Assembly: GCA_001051155.2 (NCBI GenBank)
Contig: JYIP02000004.1
Location: 559,576-623,575 of the forward strand
Length of the DNA: 64,000 nucleotides
Reading direction: 5' to 3'
From: Chrysoporthe austroafricana
Taxonomy: Eukaryota; Ascomycota; Sordariomycetes; Diaporthales; Cryphonectriaceae
Shown here: one piece after another, positions 40,659-53,300 of the stretch
How positions within the stretch are numbered: position 1 is the stretch's first letter
Layout of the letters: the number at the start of each line of letters is the position of its first letter
Translations under genes and position numbers: made by a program
Notes under the pieces: model-generated
What the model was told of the DNA's origin: nothing
Database searches by the model: none
The model's input: the letters and a program-made list of their open reading frames with translations, nothing else

Positions 40659-43600
40659 CTACCTCTTCAGGGTCTTCTGCTTCTCGGCATTCACCGCGAC
40701 CGTCCGCCCCTCGACCAGCATCCCCTTCTTCCTCCTGACCTTGTCCATATACCGCTTCGCCACGTTCTCCTTGTCGCCGAACTCCCCCAGGTCCTCCATC
40801 TCCTCCTCCGTGAACGGCACCCAGAGAGGGTCCTCGTCCAGGATCTCGAAGCCCGCGAAGATCAGCTGCGGCTGCGCGGCGCCCGACGTCCGCTTGCGCA
40901 TCTCGTCCGCGAAGCCGAACGACTCGGCGACCGGCACGACCGACTGGATCGTGAAGAAAGGCGTTCCTTCTTTCATGGCCTCGGAGAGGACGTGCCCGCG
41001 TCGCCGGGTCAGCACATCGTAGACGCGGCCCAGGACCTCGGCTGTGAGGGTGTTAGTATGCATGGTATCTCGGGTGGGGACGGTGGGGGGACGAGGGGAC
41101 GCACTGCTCGCTTGGATCTCGCATGAATACATCGCCAGCATCAGCCGCGGCGACCAGTCCAAGAAGCCTTTGTGGATGGACTGCTGTGCTGTCTTGATGA
41201 CCTCTCCCGTGAGGCGGCCGGCGCTCTCCCTAGCTGAGGTGTCATCCTCTTGCGCCGCGATGGATATATCTTCGATGAAGACAGCGATGCCTTGTACGGG
41301 CTCGCGACAGAGCGGGCCCTGCGATGTCGCCAGCTGGAAACCGTACTTGATCTTGTCTGACAGGTGACGGCCGGCCAACTTCTCGTTGGCCTCAGGCTTG
41401 GTGTCTTCGCGCTTGTCCGTCTCAAAGGCCTTCGCCAGACAACCCTCCTTGGTGGCGTCAATGAGCAGGTTGGCACCCGTGCGCCGGGGACCGAAGTCGG
41501 AGATATTGTCGACGATATTCTTGAATGCATCTCTGCCCTTGCCGGTTTCCAGGATGGTCTTCAGCTGCTTCTTGAAATCTTCGGGGGAGAGACATTTGGC
41601 TGCGGATATATCGACATCCTCATCGAGGCTCTCCTCATCGCTCTCCGCGTTGTCTGCGTTGGCATCAGTGGGATTCACACCGTTTGCACCTGCCTTCTTC
41701 GAATACAGATTCTTGATGGCGCCAGCATTCTTCTCGAGGAATTCAGTGACCTCAGCCGGCAGAGGCCGTACCCGTAGGGTCAGGGTGACCTGCTTGGAGC
41801 TTGTGACGCCGACGACAGCCCCTCGGCCCAGTTCTTTGTTCGCAGGCGGCTTCATCTCCTCTGCCCGTACGATGGTTTCCTTGTATGGCACAATCGCCTC
41901 ACCAGCCTGGATCTCGCACCGGGCAAACCGCTCTCGCAGATCCGTCAGGCATCTTTCGAGGTGCAGCTCGCCGGCCGTCAGCAGTACGTGCTCTCCGCTG
42001 GAGAAGTGCTCGTACTCAGCACATGCATCGGCCTGGACCAAAAGCTTCAAGCCCTCGATCATCTTGTCTAGGTCGGCAGGATTGGCTGGCTCCAGCGCGA
42101 CCCGGACGATAGGCCGGCCGCCCAGACTGCCCACACCTGCGAGGTTGACGGCGCCGTCCAACTGCGAGCAGAGGGTCCCAGATTTGAGGATACCGGAGCC
42201 TTCAAGCCCGCCGATACCGAAAACAACGCCTGCAGGGACGCTGTCGAGAGTCTCGAGACTCCGGCCCATCAGCATGTACAGGGCTGAGACGGTAACCTTC
42301 TTGGGAACTGGCTGGTGATGTGGGTTCGCGGGCGAGAACTTGGGTGGAAGAACGTAGATCTCGTCGCCGACAGAAAGCACACCAGAGTAGATACGTGCAA
42401 ATCCGATCAGATGCTCAGGGTCAACTTTCTGCTCTTCAGGCGCAGGCTCATCTTCATCCAGGGTAGCACTGTCAAGTGCCTGAGCAAGATGGTCCACAGG
42501 GTCGCGGTTCTCAACGGCAGCCTGTGCTCGTGCGGCCTCTGCTCGCTTCTTCCGTGCCATTTCTCTCGCCTCTTCCGGACTCAGTTGACCACGGCGTTTG
42601 TTGTGCGGTAGCTCACTCTCGGGAATCGAGACCATCTTGCTGACATATACGACCACAGGGTCGGATTTCGACTGCTTAAAATTGACCATTGCGTCGCGGA
42701 CTTCAGGAGCAATATAGTCACCGCCGGGCGACTCGTCCAGCAGCTCTGGTAACCTCTCTCTCTGTGCGGCCGGAGGAGATGGCAGCGATTCCACCACGGA
42801 GACGAGGAGAGCAACTGACAGCGGTAGCCAAGACGAGAAAACCGTGGTGAGAAGTGTCCGGGGGTCTCGAGAATTTAGTATGTGTCGGGGTATCGTGATG
42901 TTGAGTGACTTGGTGATCTTCTCCAGCATGGCCGTATCACCCTTCCCGGTGTCGCCGCCGATGGTTGCCGTGTAGACGGCCCACACCTGCTCCAAGACGA
43001 GTTGAACAAACAGAGGCTTCAGATTCCTGCCCTTCAAATGCTTCTGGCCCAGGACCTTTTTGGTTTTCGGGTCCAGATAGAAGTTACCCCACAGTACTTT
43101 CTCCAGACTGCTTCGTTTGATGCCCAGTTTCTTCTCGTATAGTGCCGCAAATTGCCTAACTGTGAAGGCCCAGCCATCGATCGCGCTGCCGAATATGACG
43201 TTGTTCTTCTCCGGTGCGAAATAAAGGTCTTCGTCGTCCCGCTCTTCGAACTGCAGCTCGCCGGACTCGTTCTGCTGATCAGCCAGCTGGGCCTCCTTGG
43301 CAGCTGCGGCCTTCACCCTCTCCTCGATCCTCTCCCGCCAGTTGAGGTCTTCCTCCATACGCTCGCCCTGAAAGAAACTGCCGAGCACAGCGTTGACCTG
43401 CTCAAGCAGCTTGCTCAGATGCACATACGCCTCACCCGGCGTCATCTTCAGCTCGGTGATGAGCCGGTCCATCTTATTGATAACTAGGAGGGGTTTGAGT
43501 TTCTCCTCCCAGGTCTGCCGTAGCACCGTGACGGTCTGACTGCAAACTCCCTCCACTGCATCCACCAGCACTACGGCACCATCACACAGCCGTGATGCTG

Positions 43601-44011
43601 TCGACACCTCGCTGCTGAAATCGATGTGTCCTGGTGAGTCTATCAGGTTGATGAGATACTCCTTCGGCTCCGGCGTGGCGTCTGGGCTGGACCTCCTCAG
43701 CATGCTGAAGTAGAGTGATATGGCCGAGGACTCCATCGTGATGCCTCGCTGCTGCTCGTCCGGCCTGGAGTCCAAGTAGCGGACCTTGCCGGCCAGCTTC
43801 GGCGAGATGATGCCGTTGGTGGCGAGGAGGGCGTCAGTGAGTGATGTCTTGCCATGGTCGACGTGGGCAAGGATACAGATCTGGATAGCAGTCAGAATCA
43901 CTTCAAAACTTCAAAACAGGAGAGGTCTATTATGAGTCGTGGACGTACGTTGCGGACATCATCTGCGTGCTGCTGGAGTTTAGCTAGCTGTTGCGGGCTG
44001 ACGACGGGCAT
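40659..44011 (-). CDS. EFL1: Ribosome assembly GTPase EFL1 (Ria1)
   Basis: Exons 43949-44011, 41105-43880 and 40659-41041 encode 1073 residues. Exon 1 supplies MPVVSPQQLAKLQQHADDVR, and the next exon begins ICILAHVDHGKTS (G1). DSPGH (G3) and NKMD (G4) follow, and the EF-2-like domains II-V end in FAGFEILDEDPLWVPFTEEE. The second intron (63 nt, GTGCGT...CACAG) is a multiple of three and stop-free, so it looks like coding sequence. Removing it gives CEIQASTEVLGRVYDVLTRR, the expected family sequence. EFL1 with the SBDS protein evicts eIF6 from late 60S subunits in the cytoplasm. It is divergent from eIF3L. Confidence 0.95.
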
Positions 44012-44659
44012 CTTGACCAGAATATACAGGCGGGAAGAGAATTAAGCAGAGAAAACTATACAAACAGGCAGAGATCTATAGGGTATCAAGCTATTATGTG
44101 TCACTGGGAACGAAGGCACTGGCCTGTCCGCCGGCTGGGTGCAATGGGCAATGTCACCGCATCAGAATGAGCCATCTTATATAGCAGGAGAGTCAAAGTC
44201 AAAGTGAAAATCGGCGGGGAGTCCCCGACCGTAGTGGGGCGAAAAAGGTCACTCGTGCTAGTGCAGTCCCAGGGCCTGCAGCCTGACCACTACCAATTTT
44301 CCAGGCTGGCGACTTTCACGCCGCCGTACCTAGACTCGTACCCCGCCATCAAAGAATTCAACTTCGATCCCAACAAAGATCAGCTCTGCGCAAAAGTTTC
44401 TCCCAAGAGCTGACGCATCTTGTCTCTCTCGTCCTCCACCGAGATCGATACAGCGCACTCTCGGGCTGCGGTCGGCCTCAGTCACGAACACAGACCGGTC
44501 AGCCAGCGTCGCATCCCTCTAGCGAGGTTTTGCACTTATCGGCGATCGCACAAAACCCCCCAGATTTTTCGTCTCGGCCGGAAATCTCTACAGCCCAACA
44601 CCCCGCGACGCCATTCTTCCGCGTCCACCACGACGAGCCACCAGACCGACCCGGGCAAC
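44012..44659. promoter_or_regulatory. Divergent promoter of EFL1 and eIF3L
   Basis: 648 bp between two translation-related start codons. It probably drives both. The eIF3L side is C-rich, as in many fungal leaders. Confidence 0.55.
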
Positions 44660-46247
44660 ATGGCTACCTACCAGAATGGCGCGGCTCCTGCGCGAGCCCT
44701 TGACGACAGCGATGTGGAGGAGGAGGCCCTGGTCGCCGACTACCAGGAGCAGGTCCAGTACGAGGATGGCATGGAGCTGGAGCAGGTTAGCTCCTTGACC
44801 ATGGCCCAGCAGGCCGACGATATCCAGTCACGACTTGTCTCCGCCGCCCAGCCTCTCGACTTCGCCGCCCCTCTCGAGGTCAAGTTCCAGAGCTACGACT
44901 CCTACTGCAGCCTGTTCCACTTCATCCTCAACTCGGAAGGCCCCGTCGACCTCGAGCCCCCATCCGTGAGTGACCCGGTGCCACCCACCCTTGCGGAAGC
45001 ACACACAAAGAGGCGGGACTTTCACAGTGCTGACGAGAGTAAATAGTACTACTGGGCCTGGGATGTCATCGACGAGTTCATCTACCAGTTCAACACCTTC
45101 TCCTCCTACCGCCTGCGCCTCGCCCGCCAGGCGAACAACGAGGAAGAGGTCCAGATCCTGCGCGAGAACCCCAACACCTGGGGCTGCTACAGCGTCCTCA
45201 ACGTCCTCTACTCCCTGATCCAGCGGTCCAACATCACAGAGCAGCTTGCCGCCAGCCGCCGCAATGAGGACCCCATGGCGGTTGCCGGCGAGTACGGCAC
45301 CAAGAACCTGTACCGCATGCTTGGATACTTCTCCATCATCGGGCTCCTGCGCGTCCACACCCTCCTCGGCGACTTCAGCCTCGCCCTCAAGACCCTCGAC
45401 GATATCGAGCTGAACAAGAAGGCCATGTTCGCTCGGGTCATGGCTGCCCACTTCTCCACCTACTACTACGTCGGTTTCTCCTACATGATGATGCGCCGCT
45501 ACGCCGACGCCATCCGCATGTTCAGCCACATTCTCGTGTACATTTCCCGGACCAAGAACTTCCAGAAGAACGCCCAGTACGACAACCTCACCAAGAAGAA
45601 CGACCAGATGTACGCACTGATTGCGATCTGCGTCGCCTTCCAGCCCACCCGCCTGGACGACACCATCCACACCGCCCTGCGCGAGAAGTACGGTGACCAG
45701 CTGCTCAAGCTGCAGCGCGGCGGGCCCGAGTCCCTCCCCATCTTTGAGGAGCTGTTCAGGGCGGCCTGCCCCAAGTTCATCTCGCCCGTGCCCCCAGACT
45801 TCGACAACCCAGAGACCAACGTCGACCCTACGGAGCACCACCTGTCCATCTTCATGGACGAGGTCAAGACCAACATGTGGAGCCCCACCGTCAAGTCGTA
45901 TCTCCGCCTGTACACGACCATGGACCTGAAGAAGCTGGCTGGCTTCCTCGAGGTCCAACCCGAGGAGCTCCGCTCGTGGCTGCTGGTGACCAAGCAGCGC
46001 ACCAAGCAGCTGCGCTGGAACGAGCGCGCCCTGCTGGAGGGCGACTTGGTCAATGTCAGCGATCTGGACTACGCTATCCAGGGTGTAAGTCGATGGCTCT
46101 CCTTTACACATGCAACTATAGCCGCATGAATTCTTGGCCCTATTGTGCTAACGCGAATTCTAGGACCTCATCCACATCTCGGAAGCCAAGGTCGGCCGCA
46201 AGCTCGTAGACTGGTACCTGCGCAACCTGAGCCGCACGTACGTATGA
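44660..46247 (+). CDS. EIF3L: Translation initiation factor eIF3 subunit L
   Basis: Exons 44660-44965, 45047-46084 and 46164-46247 (introns 81 and 79 nt) encode 475 residues, normal for fungal eIF3l. The start MATYQNGAAPARALDDSD precedes an acidic N-terminus. Family sequence follows: FQSYDSYCSLFHFILN, YYWAWDVIDEFIYQFNTFSS, GTKNLYRMLGYFSIIGLLRV and the C-terminal SEAKVGRKLVDWYLRNLSR. eIF3l belongs to the PCI-domain core of eIF3 and pairs with eIF3k. It is absent from budding yeast but present in filamentous fungi. The 427-residue antisense ORF is a shadow. Confidence 0.95.
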
Positions 46248-48140
46248 AGTGTTGGTAGATCGATGCTCTACAACGTCCATTGATGGCTGTTATAAGTCGC
46301 TGTATGGATATCGGTGGCGATTGGGAATTAGCGGATACAGAGGCAGGTCGCTGCATTGCACGGGCGTTTCGGTATTAGGAGGAGCCTAGGGCGGCTTGGT
46401 AAAGTCCACGTAAGGTTCCTGAGGAATCAAACGTGATGGTCGAACGAAAAAAAAAGAACGAAAAAAAAAGAACGCAAATGAAAAACATCAGGGCAAAGAC
46501 GGAGCTGTGAGACAGCTGGAGGTCCTACCAAAAGCCGCGCCATGGGACATGAGAGTCTGGCGGCTCTCAGAATGCTCTGGGCTGATAACGAATAGACCAG
46601 ACGGGACGGCTAGTCAGCCATGGCGGTGGTCCTCGACGCGGACTGCATGATCGCTCCCAGCCAGCAAGCACGACAAGGCGGCATAGAGAGGCTCGGGTAG
46701 TAATTGACACAAAACCACATGAAATTCAATCTGATAAGTCTCCTGGGCAAATCATGCGTGCTACTTTGTAAATCGGATGTGACGTATTGGGTGGTTGTGA
46801 TGGTTCGACAAAACCGCCGGCCCGCCGCCTAGCCAGGATTCCGCCCAGGTTGTGGGTTACACTTCTGGGGTTGGCCGACGTGCTAGAATGTGTCCAAAGC
46901 GCTGAACCTAAAAGAGAGGGCTGACTCATGAGGACACACCTCTGCGCATATAAACTCGGGCGGTTCCCGGTATGTACACTCGTGCACGCTGCACGCGTCT
47001 CTCCCAATAGTGCAACTCGATACGAGCTTGTCGAGCCGTGGCTACATCACAACACGACGCCCTGGTATGATGTATGCCATCCTAGCCCGACCAAGGAAAA
47101 AGAGCCCAGCCATGCCGCGAACTCAGAACTCATTTGTGGAAAGTGACAGGGAGGCCTCCTGCGCCGTCGTCGACCGCGTTTATCGAAGCGCCTTGGGGGG
47201 TTGAAAGGGGAGGTGATGATGTGATGTCTCTGCCGGGAGGCTGCTGCCTGCATATGCCAAGCCGTCAGGCGATTGGAATCATCTTCCTGTCCTTGCTGGA
47301 TCTGCACCGGCATTATGGGGGGTTGTCCCCTCCTCGGCCTCGTGCTCCGCCCGCAGCAGGTCGGCTCCGAGGAGCAGGCACCTCGCTGGGCTGGCAGGAC
47401 GCCTTGCCTCGAGGTAGCGCGCCTTGTGGCTTACATGTGTGTGGCTTACGAGGTGCAGTCTTGTTTTCCCCCCGCCCCCCGGCTCGAGTTCGAGTTCGAG
47501 AGTGTCTCGCACGCACGCCGAGGAATCCTGGGAGAGACAGGGCGTGTGCCACGCCGCCGCGCCCGTCGCCCATATCGCGAGTGTTTATGCTACCGCACCA
47601 GGCTAATGCAGCGTGCTCGCTTGCCCTCAGTCCAGGGATGGGTTGCCACGATATCTCCGACGTACGAGGATCTTGGCACCGGCTCCCAACTGGACGGGAC
47701 GCCCATTCCGCAGCGTCGTGATGACCGTGCCCTGGGCGGCCACCACAAGGTTTGCCGTGGAGTTTCGTGCACAGGAGGACCAGAGAGGGCGACCCTCTTC
47801 GCTGCCCCTGGCATCTCCGGATGTCGAGGGCCGCGGGGGGACGGGGGTATCGGTGCCTCCGGGGGAGCAGATCCACCTGCCCAGGTCCGTCCGAATGCGA
47901 CGTCCGTAGGACTTTGGCCCTGTCAGGTCAGGGGTCGAGCTTCAGATGTGCGTGCCGCCCAGATGCGATGCCAGGCAGGGCCGGCTGCGCAGCACCCAGC
48001 ACCCAGCAAGGGCCCTGTAGGCGTGATTAGACGACGGGCTGCCGTCACCTCGACGAGCGAGCGTCGCACACAGCAAGGTTGCACGCGGCCCTGCTGCTCC
48101 TGCAGCCGAACAGCCGTCCAGGAGCCGGGAGCAGCGGCAG

Positions 48141-48144
<4 letters not shown>

Positions 48145-48171
<27 letters not shown>
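48145..48171 (+). repeat. (AGC/CAG)n microsatellite
   Basis: About nine CAG units in non-coding sequence. Confidence 0.85.
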
Positions 48172-50066
48172 TCGAGACAGACGAGTCATCGCGCACCGTG
48201 TCGCATGTGTGTGTACGCGCACACACGCGCGCGGAACTGTGACTGTGAACAGGTTGTCAACCTTGTCCCTGCCCCCTGTGTGGCGCCCCAAGGCCCCAGG
48301 TGGGTGGCACACCGGTGTCACCAAAGAGTTCCCGCAGTGGTGTCTCGGCCCCTCACTTCCTTGCACGCCGACTCAGGTCTTGGGAGGGCTCTGGGGCCGT
48401 CGAGCGGCCACGAGTTCGAACGGGCCCAATAGATAGGTCCAGAGCTGTCTTATTGCCTGCTGTCTGACAGGCAGGATCTCTGGGCGGCCCCTCAAGGATG
48501 TTGATAAGCCTTGCGGGTGGGTGCTTATTGTCCCGTCAGCAGCATGTCTCGAATTGATACCCAGCCCATTGTACTCGGTAGATAGCAGCCCCCTTCGGCG
48601 GACGACGTTGGCGAGTACGTGGCCCGCGGGCACGTAGACCGCCTCCGCGAGCGAGCCAGCGAGCCAGCGGGCGTGCTCCTCTCCACGAGGGTCGCCGAGA
48701 GGACCAGCTGGAGGCTCTCGCCTCCAGGCCAAGACAAGGCCAGGCAGGCCCACGAGACAGAAACACCAGCCCGTCCTGCTGGGTGTGTCCCGCCCTCCCT
48801 CCTCCTCCGCCCACCCCACCCCTTGTGCATCTGCGTCTGGGGCAGGATGGAGCAGGCTGGAGCAGGATGGAGCCTGCGATCGCCTGGCTGGGGGACGACT
48901 GCTCTTGGCCATGCCGGCAGGTGGGCTCGGAACCAACGAGGTGTCGCGTGGGCTGTACTATGATATAAGGGCCGGAATGCTCATTACGTTGCCGATTGCT
49001 GGCTGGGCCTGCTGGGCTTGCCGGTCACTCGACGATCGAGGGCTGCGGTGCCTGCGGGCGCGTGTGCCAAGAGGGCCAAGGCCTGCGGTGTACGAAACTA
49101 TGCGCTGGACCGTCTGGATGCGTGCGTGTTGTGGGTGCGCCTTTGTCATTGTGGGTGGGAGGAGGCCCTCTGCCCGCGTAGCTGGCACCGCGCCGGGCCT
49201 GGGCTGGCCGTACGTAGAGCTGAGGATTCCCACACGGCCGGTGAAATCCGTAGGCCTGTCACCTTTGCCCAGCCTGGCCGCTGAGGGGGAGAGGAGGGGT
49301 GTTCGCGCGCCGTGGGCGGTGGTAGGGGCCGCTGGGAGAGCCAGACTGCGTCGACCTGACCTCAGTGACCTGGCCTGGCCTGGCCTGGTCAGAGCTCCGT
49401 CGAGCCTCCTTCAGGCTCGCGCACCCCTGCCCCAACAGACCGCCTGGATGCAGCTCGAACACTTGCAAGGCCCAAGGTTCCAGCCCAATACAAAAAACCT
49501 TGTGTGCCCAAGCCGTGCGCGTCGACAGCAGCCCTGGCCGCCTGGGTCCTGTTGACACTTCCCATCGCCATGTAGTGGCCGCCGCGCAGTCCTGTGGTTA
49601 TATATATTGTCATGGCCTGAGGTGTCGTACGACCCTCAAACACCACCACCACGACCGCACTACGAGGCCAGCAGCAGAGGCACTCCTGCCAGCGGACGAC
49701 ACGACACGCTCAGCCCAGACTTTCACCACCATCATCCCAGCCGGGCTCGCACCATTACATCACCAGATCGCACGCCGAGAGGCTGCCCTGCACTGCACGA
49801 CACTAGGTGGCTGCTAGTCGGGGTCGCAGGCGCAGAGAAGACTAGAAGACCAAGCCTCCCCATCCTCGCTGGCTCGCAGCTTCGGGAGAGCTAAAAGGCC
49901 CAACGTCTACTTGGAGGCTGCTAAGCTCGGGACGACATCATTGTTCAGCCCCTCCAGGCACCTCTGCAGAGCACATTCACACACCTTCACAGCAAAAATC
50001 GACAGGGGAGTCACTGATGGCAAAGGCGGACCCAAGCAGCCCAGCAGCATCTAGGCAGCAGCGCGA

Positions 50067-50090
50067 CAGCAGCAGCAGCAGCAGCAGCAA
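50067..50090 (+). repeat. (CAG)n microsatellite
   Basis: About eight CAG units upstream of the universal stress protein start, followed by further interrupted CAG triplets. Confidence 0.85.
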
Positions 50091-50376
50091 AAGCAGCAAC
50101 GACGACAGCATCAAGGTCCTAGCTGCTTAAAGCACCCGCCTCACCTTTCTCGACCCTCACCTTCCTTCCCTTCCTCCCCTTTCTACACTCTCCCCTACCT
50201 TTTCTATGGTGGCCCAGGTTCTCACCCTCCCCCCACCAGCCTCTCCCGCCGGAGCGAAACGAGAGCTCAGTCCCTCTATCTGCGACCGCTCGACTACGAC
50301 GACTACCACTGCGAGCCGCTCGCCTCAACCCTCATGCATATCGGCCTGGGCCTACCTGCCCCTCTGCTCGCCCGCC

Positions 50377-53300
50377 ATGGAGGCGACCAAGAACCTGGCG
50401 CAGCGGCTGCGCCACCGCGCCTCCCTCCGCAGGGTCAGCAGGAAGACTGCGCGGCCCGCCGCTGCTGAGGAGGGCGGCCAGAAGCCCGCGAGGCGCGACA
50501 GCCAGAACAGTCGCGCCGGCGCCGGCGACACCCCTGCCACGCCTCCTGCGGACGACCCACCTCCCGCCGCAGCCGCGGCCGCGGCCGCGACGGCGGCAGC
50601 GAGCCTCACGACCGCCCCGGTAGCGCCAGCAGCTCCACTCATACCGAGTCCCGGCTCCGACGTGTCGCCGCTGTCGCAACAGCCGCTCAAGCTCGACGGC
50701 GCCGGCCTCGAGGACGCGACCCCTGTCGAGACGCCCGCCGAGACGCCCGCCACCGGCTACTTCGCGCTCCCCAGGGCCACCGCCACCACCGCCGCCGCCG
50801 ACGACGCGCCGTGCAACAAGATCACCTTTGCCCTCCCGCGCAAGCCGGAGGATAATGCAGACGCGCGAGCCCAGGAGCACGGGTCAGACTCACCGGCACC
50901 CGACGCGGCCCTCTCGAGCGCATCGCCGTCCTCACTGGCCAGCCCACAGGACTCGGTGGACGATGTGACCACGGATGCAGGGCACTCAAGCATTGGCGGT
51001 GGGTCATGACACTCCCCAGCCCGAGGCCCCCCTCCCCTTTGTCCCCTCCTGCAGCTGTCTAACGTGACTCGGCCACCAGGACGCACCAGGTCATCGGTTT
51101 ACTCGCGACACAGGAATTCGTCGCTATCAATGGCTTCGAGGTACGTTCAGCCAGGCGGCTGCTCCTTTTGCCCCGGGTCTCTGCCCTGCCGCGTGTTCTG
51201 CTCTTTTTTGTTCGGATGTACGTTGCGCGTCAGACCATGGAACCCCACAATCGAGTGGTTGAAGGTGGTGGCCCGCAGATCATGGCGTAGCAAGGGCGCT
51301 GCTGCAGCAGCATGTTCTCCAACGACTGCAGGCAGTGTGTGGTACGAAGCGCGAGGTCACGACAGTCAGCAAGAGGACCGGGCCAGGCGTGTGAGAGGCC
51401 TGCAGTCGCGGGCCTGGTCGCTCCTAAATAGTCTGCCTGCCACACGCAACGAATCGCGTCGACTCCACGAAGCTTCCCGCACGCACATAGCACGGGCACC
51501 CCGCGCATCACATGGCTCCCGAAACACCATGGCCGCTTTCCCGGCCGGATGGACGACATCCATGCCCTCCCTCTCGCAACGTCTCGTCCACCACACACCC
51601 GCACGATCGGTACAGCGCAGGAAGGGGGCACGCGCTCCCTCCCTCGGATGCCGCTCGAGGGGCCCGCCCTGTCCCATGCCGACGTCGAGGGTGGCCCTGG
51701 GGCGCGCAGCAGTGGAGCAAGGGCAGGCCCCGCGGGACCTGACGCATCCTGCGCTGCAAACTGCACACCGTCCCAGCATGGCATGCCCTCCGCCTCCCTA
51801 ACCCGGGCCTGGGCTGTCGGCCGTGACCCTCCCCTCCCCTCCTCTCTGGGCCTCCGCCGTGGCAGCCTGGGCGGGTGGGTTCCAGGGCGACTGGCAGGCA
51901 TCTGGAACCGTGTCGCGCCCTCAGCCATCCTCTTTTTCCCCGCCGCTGCCCACCATGTCCTCAGCCCGCCTGCTGCACCCCGCTTTCCACGCCAGGAGCA
52001 GCTCGTGCTTACACAGTACATCCGTACCCCCCCCCAATCGCGGCTACAGTGGGTCCAGCGGGCAGGGCAGGGCAGGGCACCCTTGGTACGAGTGTCCAGG
52101 GTGCTCTTCCGTGAAAGCTGCCCACGGACAGCGGCAGCCAGCCAGCACCCTCCCTCTCCTACTTCCCACTCTCACCTGTTATCAGATGTCAGCAATGGGG
52201 AAGACAGCAACGATAACGGCGCGGATCTCCTTTGCGGACTGGGACAAGCTGCCCGCTTGCGACGCATCCGCGGTCACCTTCCACTCCCCAGTCCCAATCC
52301 AGCCTGGGAGGCCTAGGCATGTCCTAGGCATGGCCTGGGCGGCGTATCACCCCCGCCTCGGTTCACCCGTGCGAGGTACAGAGCTTTCCCCTCCAGGAGG
52401 CGGCCTCGGGGCTGCCCCGAAGAAAATTGGATCGAGGAAGACGTGGTGGATACGACTCCATCGGCCTAGCTTGTCGCCCTCCTCCCTGCACCCGTCCCTC
52501 CCATCATCATCGCCATCATCACTGCTCTGACCTCCTTTCCTCTTGTCAATCCAACCTGCCAAGAAATTTACACCCACGGAACTTGTTCGTTGCCCTACGC
52601 TGTCGCGTACCGTTGTGACCCTGAACCCCTAGACTACGTGACTTGTGGGCCCCTAATTTGTGTTCCTCTTGTCACCCACCCGAGTCATTGGCATCGCCGA
52701 TTTCATATGGAGCCTTGCGTCACACGCTCACTGCCAGCGCTACAACCATTGCAATCGCGAACATGGCCTTGCTGACGGGAGACGATCGTCGCAGATACCG
52801 CAAGCATGTCGCCTTCACCAACGTCAACCTGGGCGAGGCGACCAAGAACAACTTCCCGTCGCATACCCTCGTCGTCAAGCATCCTGCATATACGACGAAC
52901 CGGCGGTCGCGGACGTTCATGGTCGGCATCGACGACCACCAGTACTCGGACGAGGCGCTGCAATGGCTGTTTGACAAGTTTGTCGACGCCGGCGACGAGA
53001 TCGTGTGCGTGCGGGTGGTAGAGAGGGACGTGCGGCTGTACGAAACGGACAAGAGGCACGAGACGGACAGGAGGATGGAGGAGCTGCGAAGAGAGGCCAG
53101 CGCAGAGGTCGACAGGATCAAGGCCAAGGTCGGCGACGGCAAGGCCGTCAGCATCATCTTGGAGTATGCCGTGGGCAAGCTCCATTCGACCTTTCAACGC
53201 CTGGTAGGTTTTTTTTTTCCCGCACCGGGACCCCGCGCGTCTGTCAGCACGTCTATTCCTTGGTCGCCTCGCTAATCTCACCGGATAGATCCAACTCCAC

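Larger units (their letters stand above)
46248..50205. other. Long gene-free stretch
   Basis: Nearly 4 kb without a convincing gene, GC-rich from about 47 kb on. Many overlapping ORFs exist on both strands, all biased by composition. Visible structure: a tandem GAACGAAAAAAAAA repeat at about 46441-46480, CAG runs (listed separately), TGGCC repeats at about 49370-49390, and a CT-rich leader at 50140-50205. It may hold a long promoter, a long 5' leader of the universal-stress-protein gene, or non-coding RNA. Confidence 0.5.

Noticed and set aside
44132..44153. Possible further copy of the 29-nt repeat in the EFL1/eIF3L promoter
   Set aside because: Only a short partial match (GGCTGGGTGCAATGGGCAATG-like) with several mismatches; too weak to list.
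44828..46111. 427-residue minus-strand ORF
   Set aside because: Antisense shadow of eIF3L; the plus strand encodes the recognisable protein and the minus reading is GC-bias driven.
47273..48436. 387-residue plus-strand ORF
   Set aside because: No coherent domain, passes through a CAG run, and equally long ORFs occur in other frames, so it looks like composition effect.
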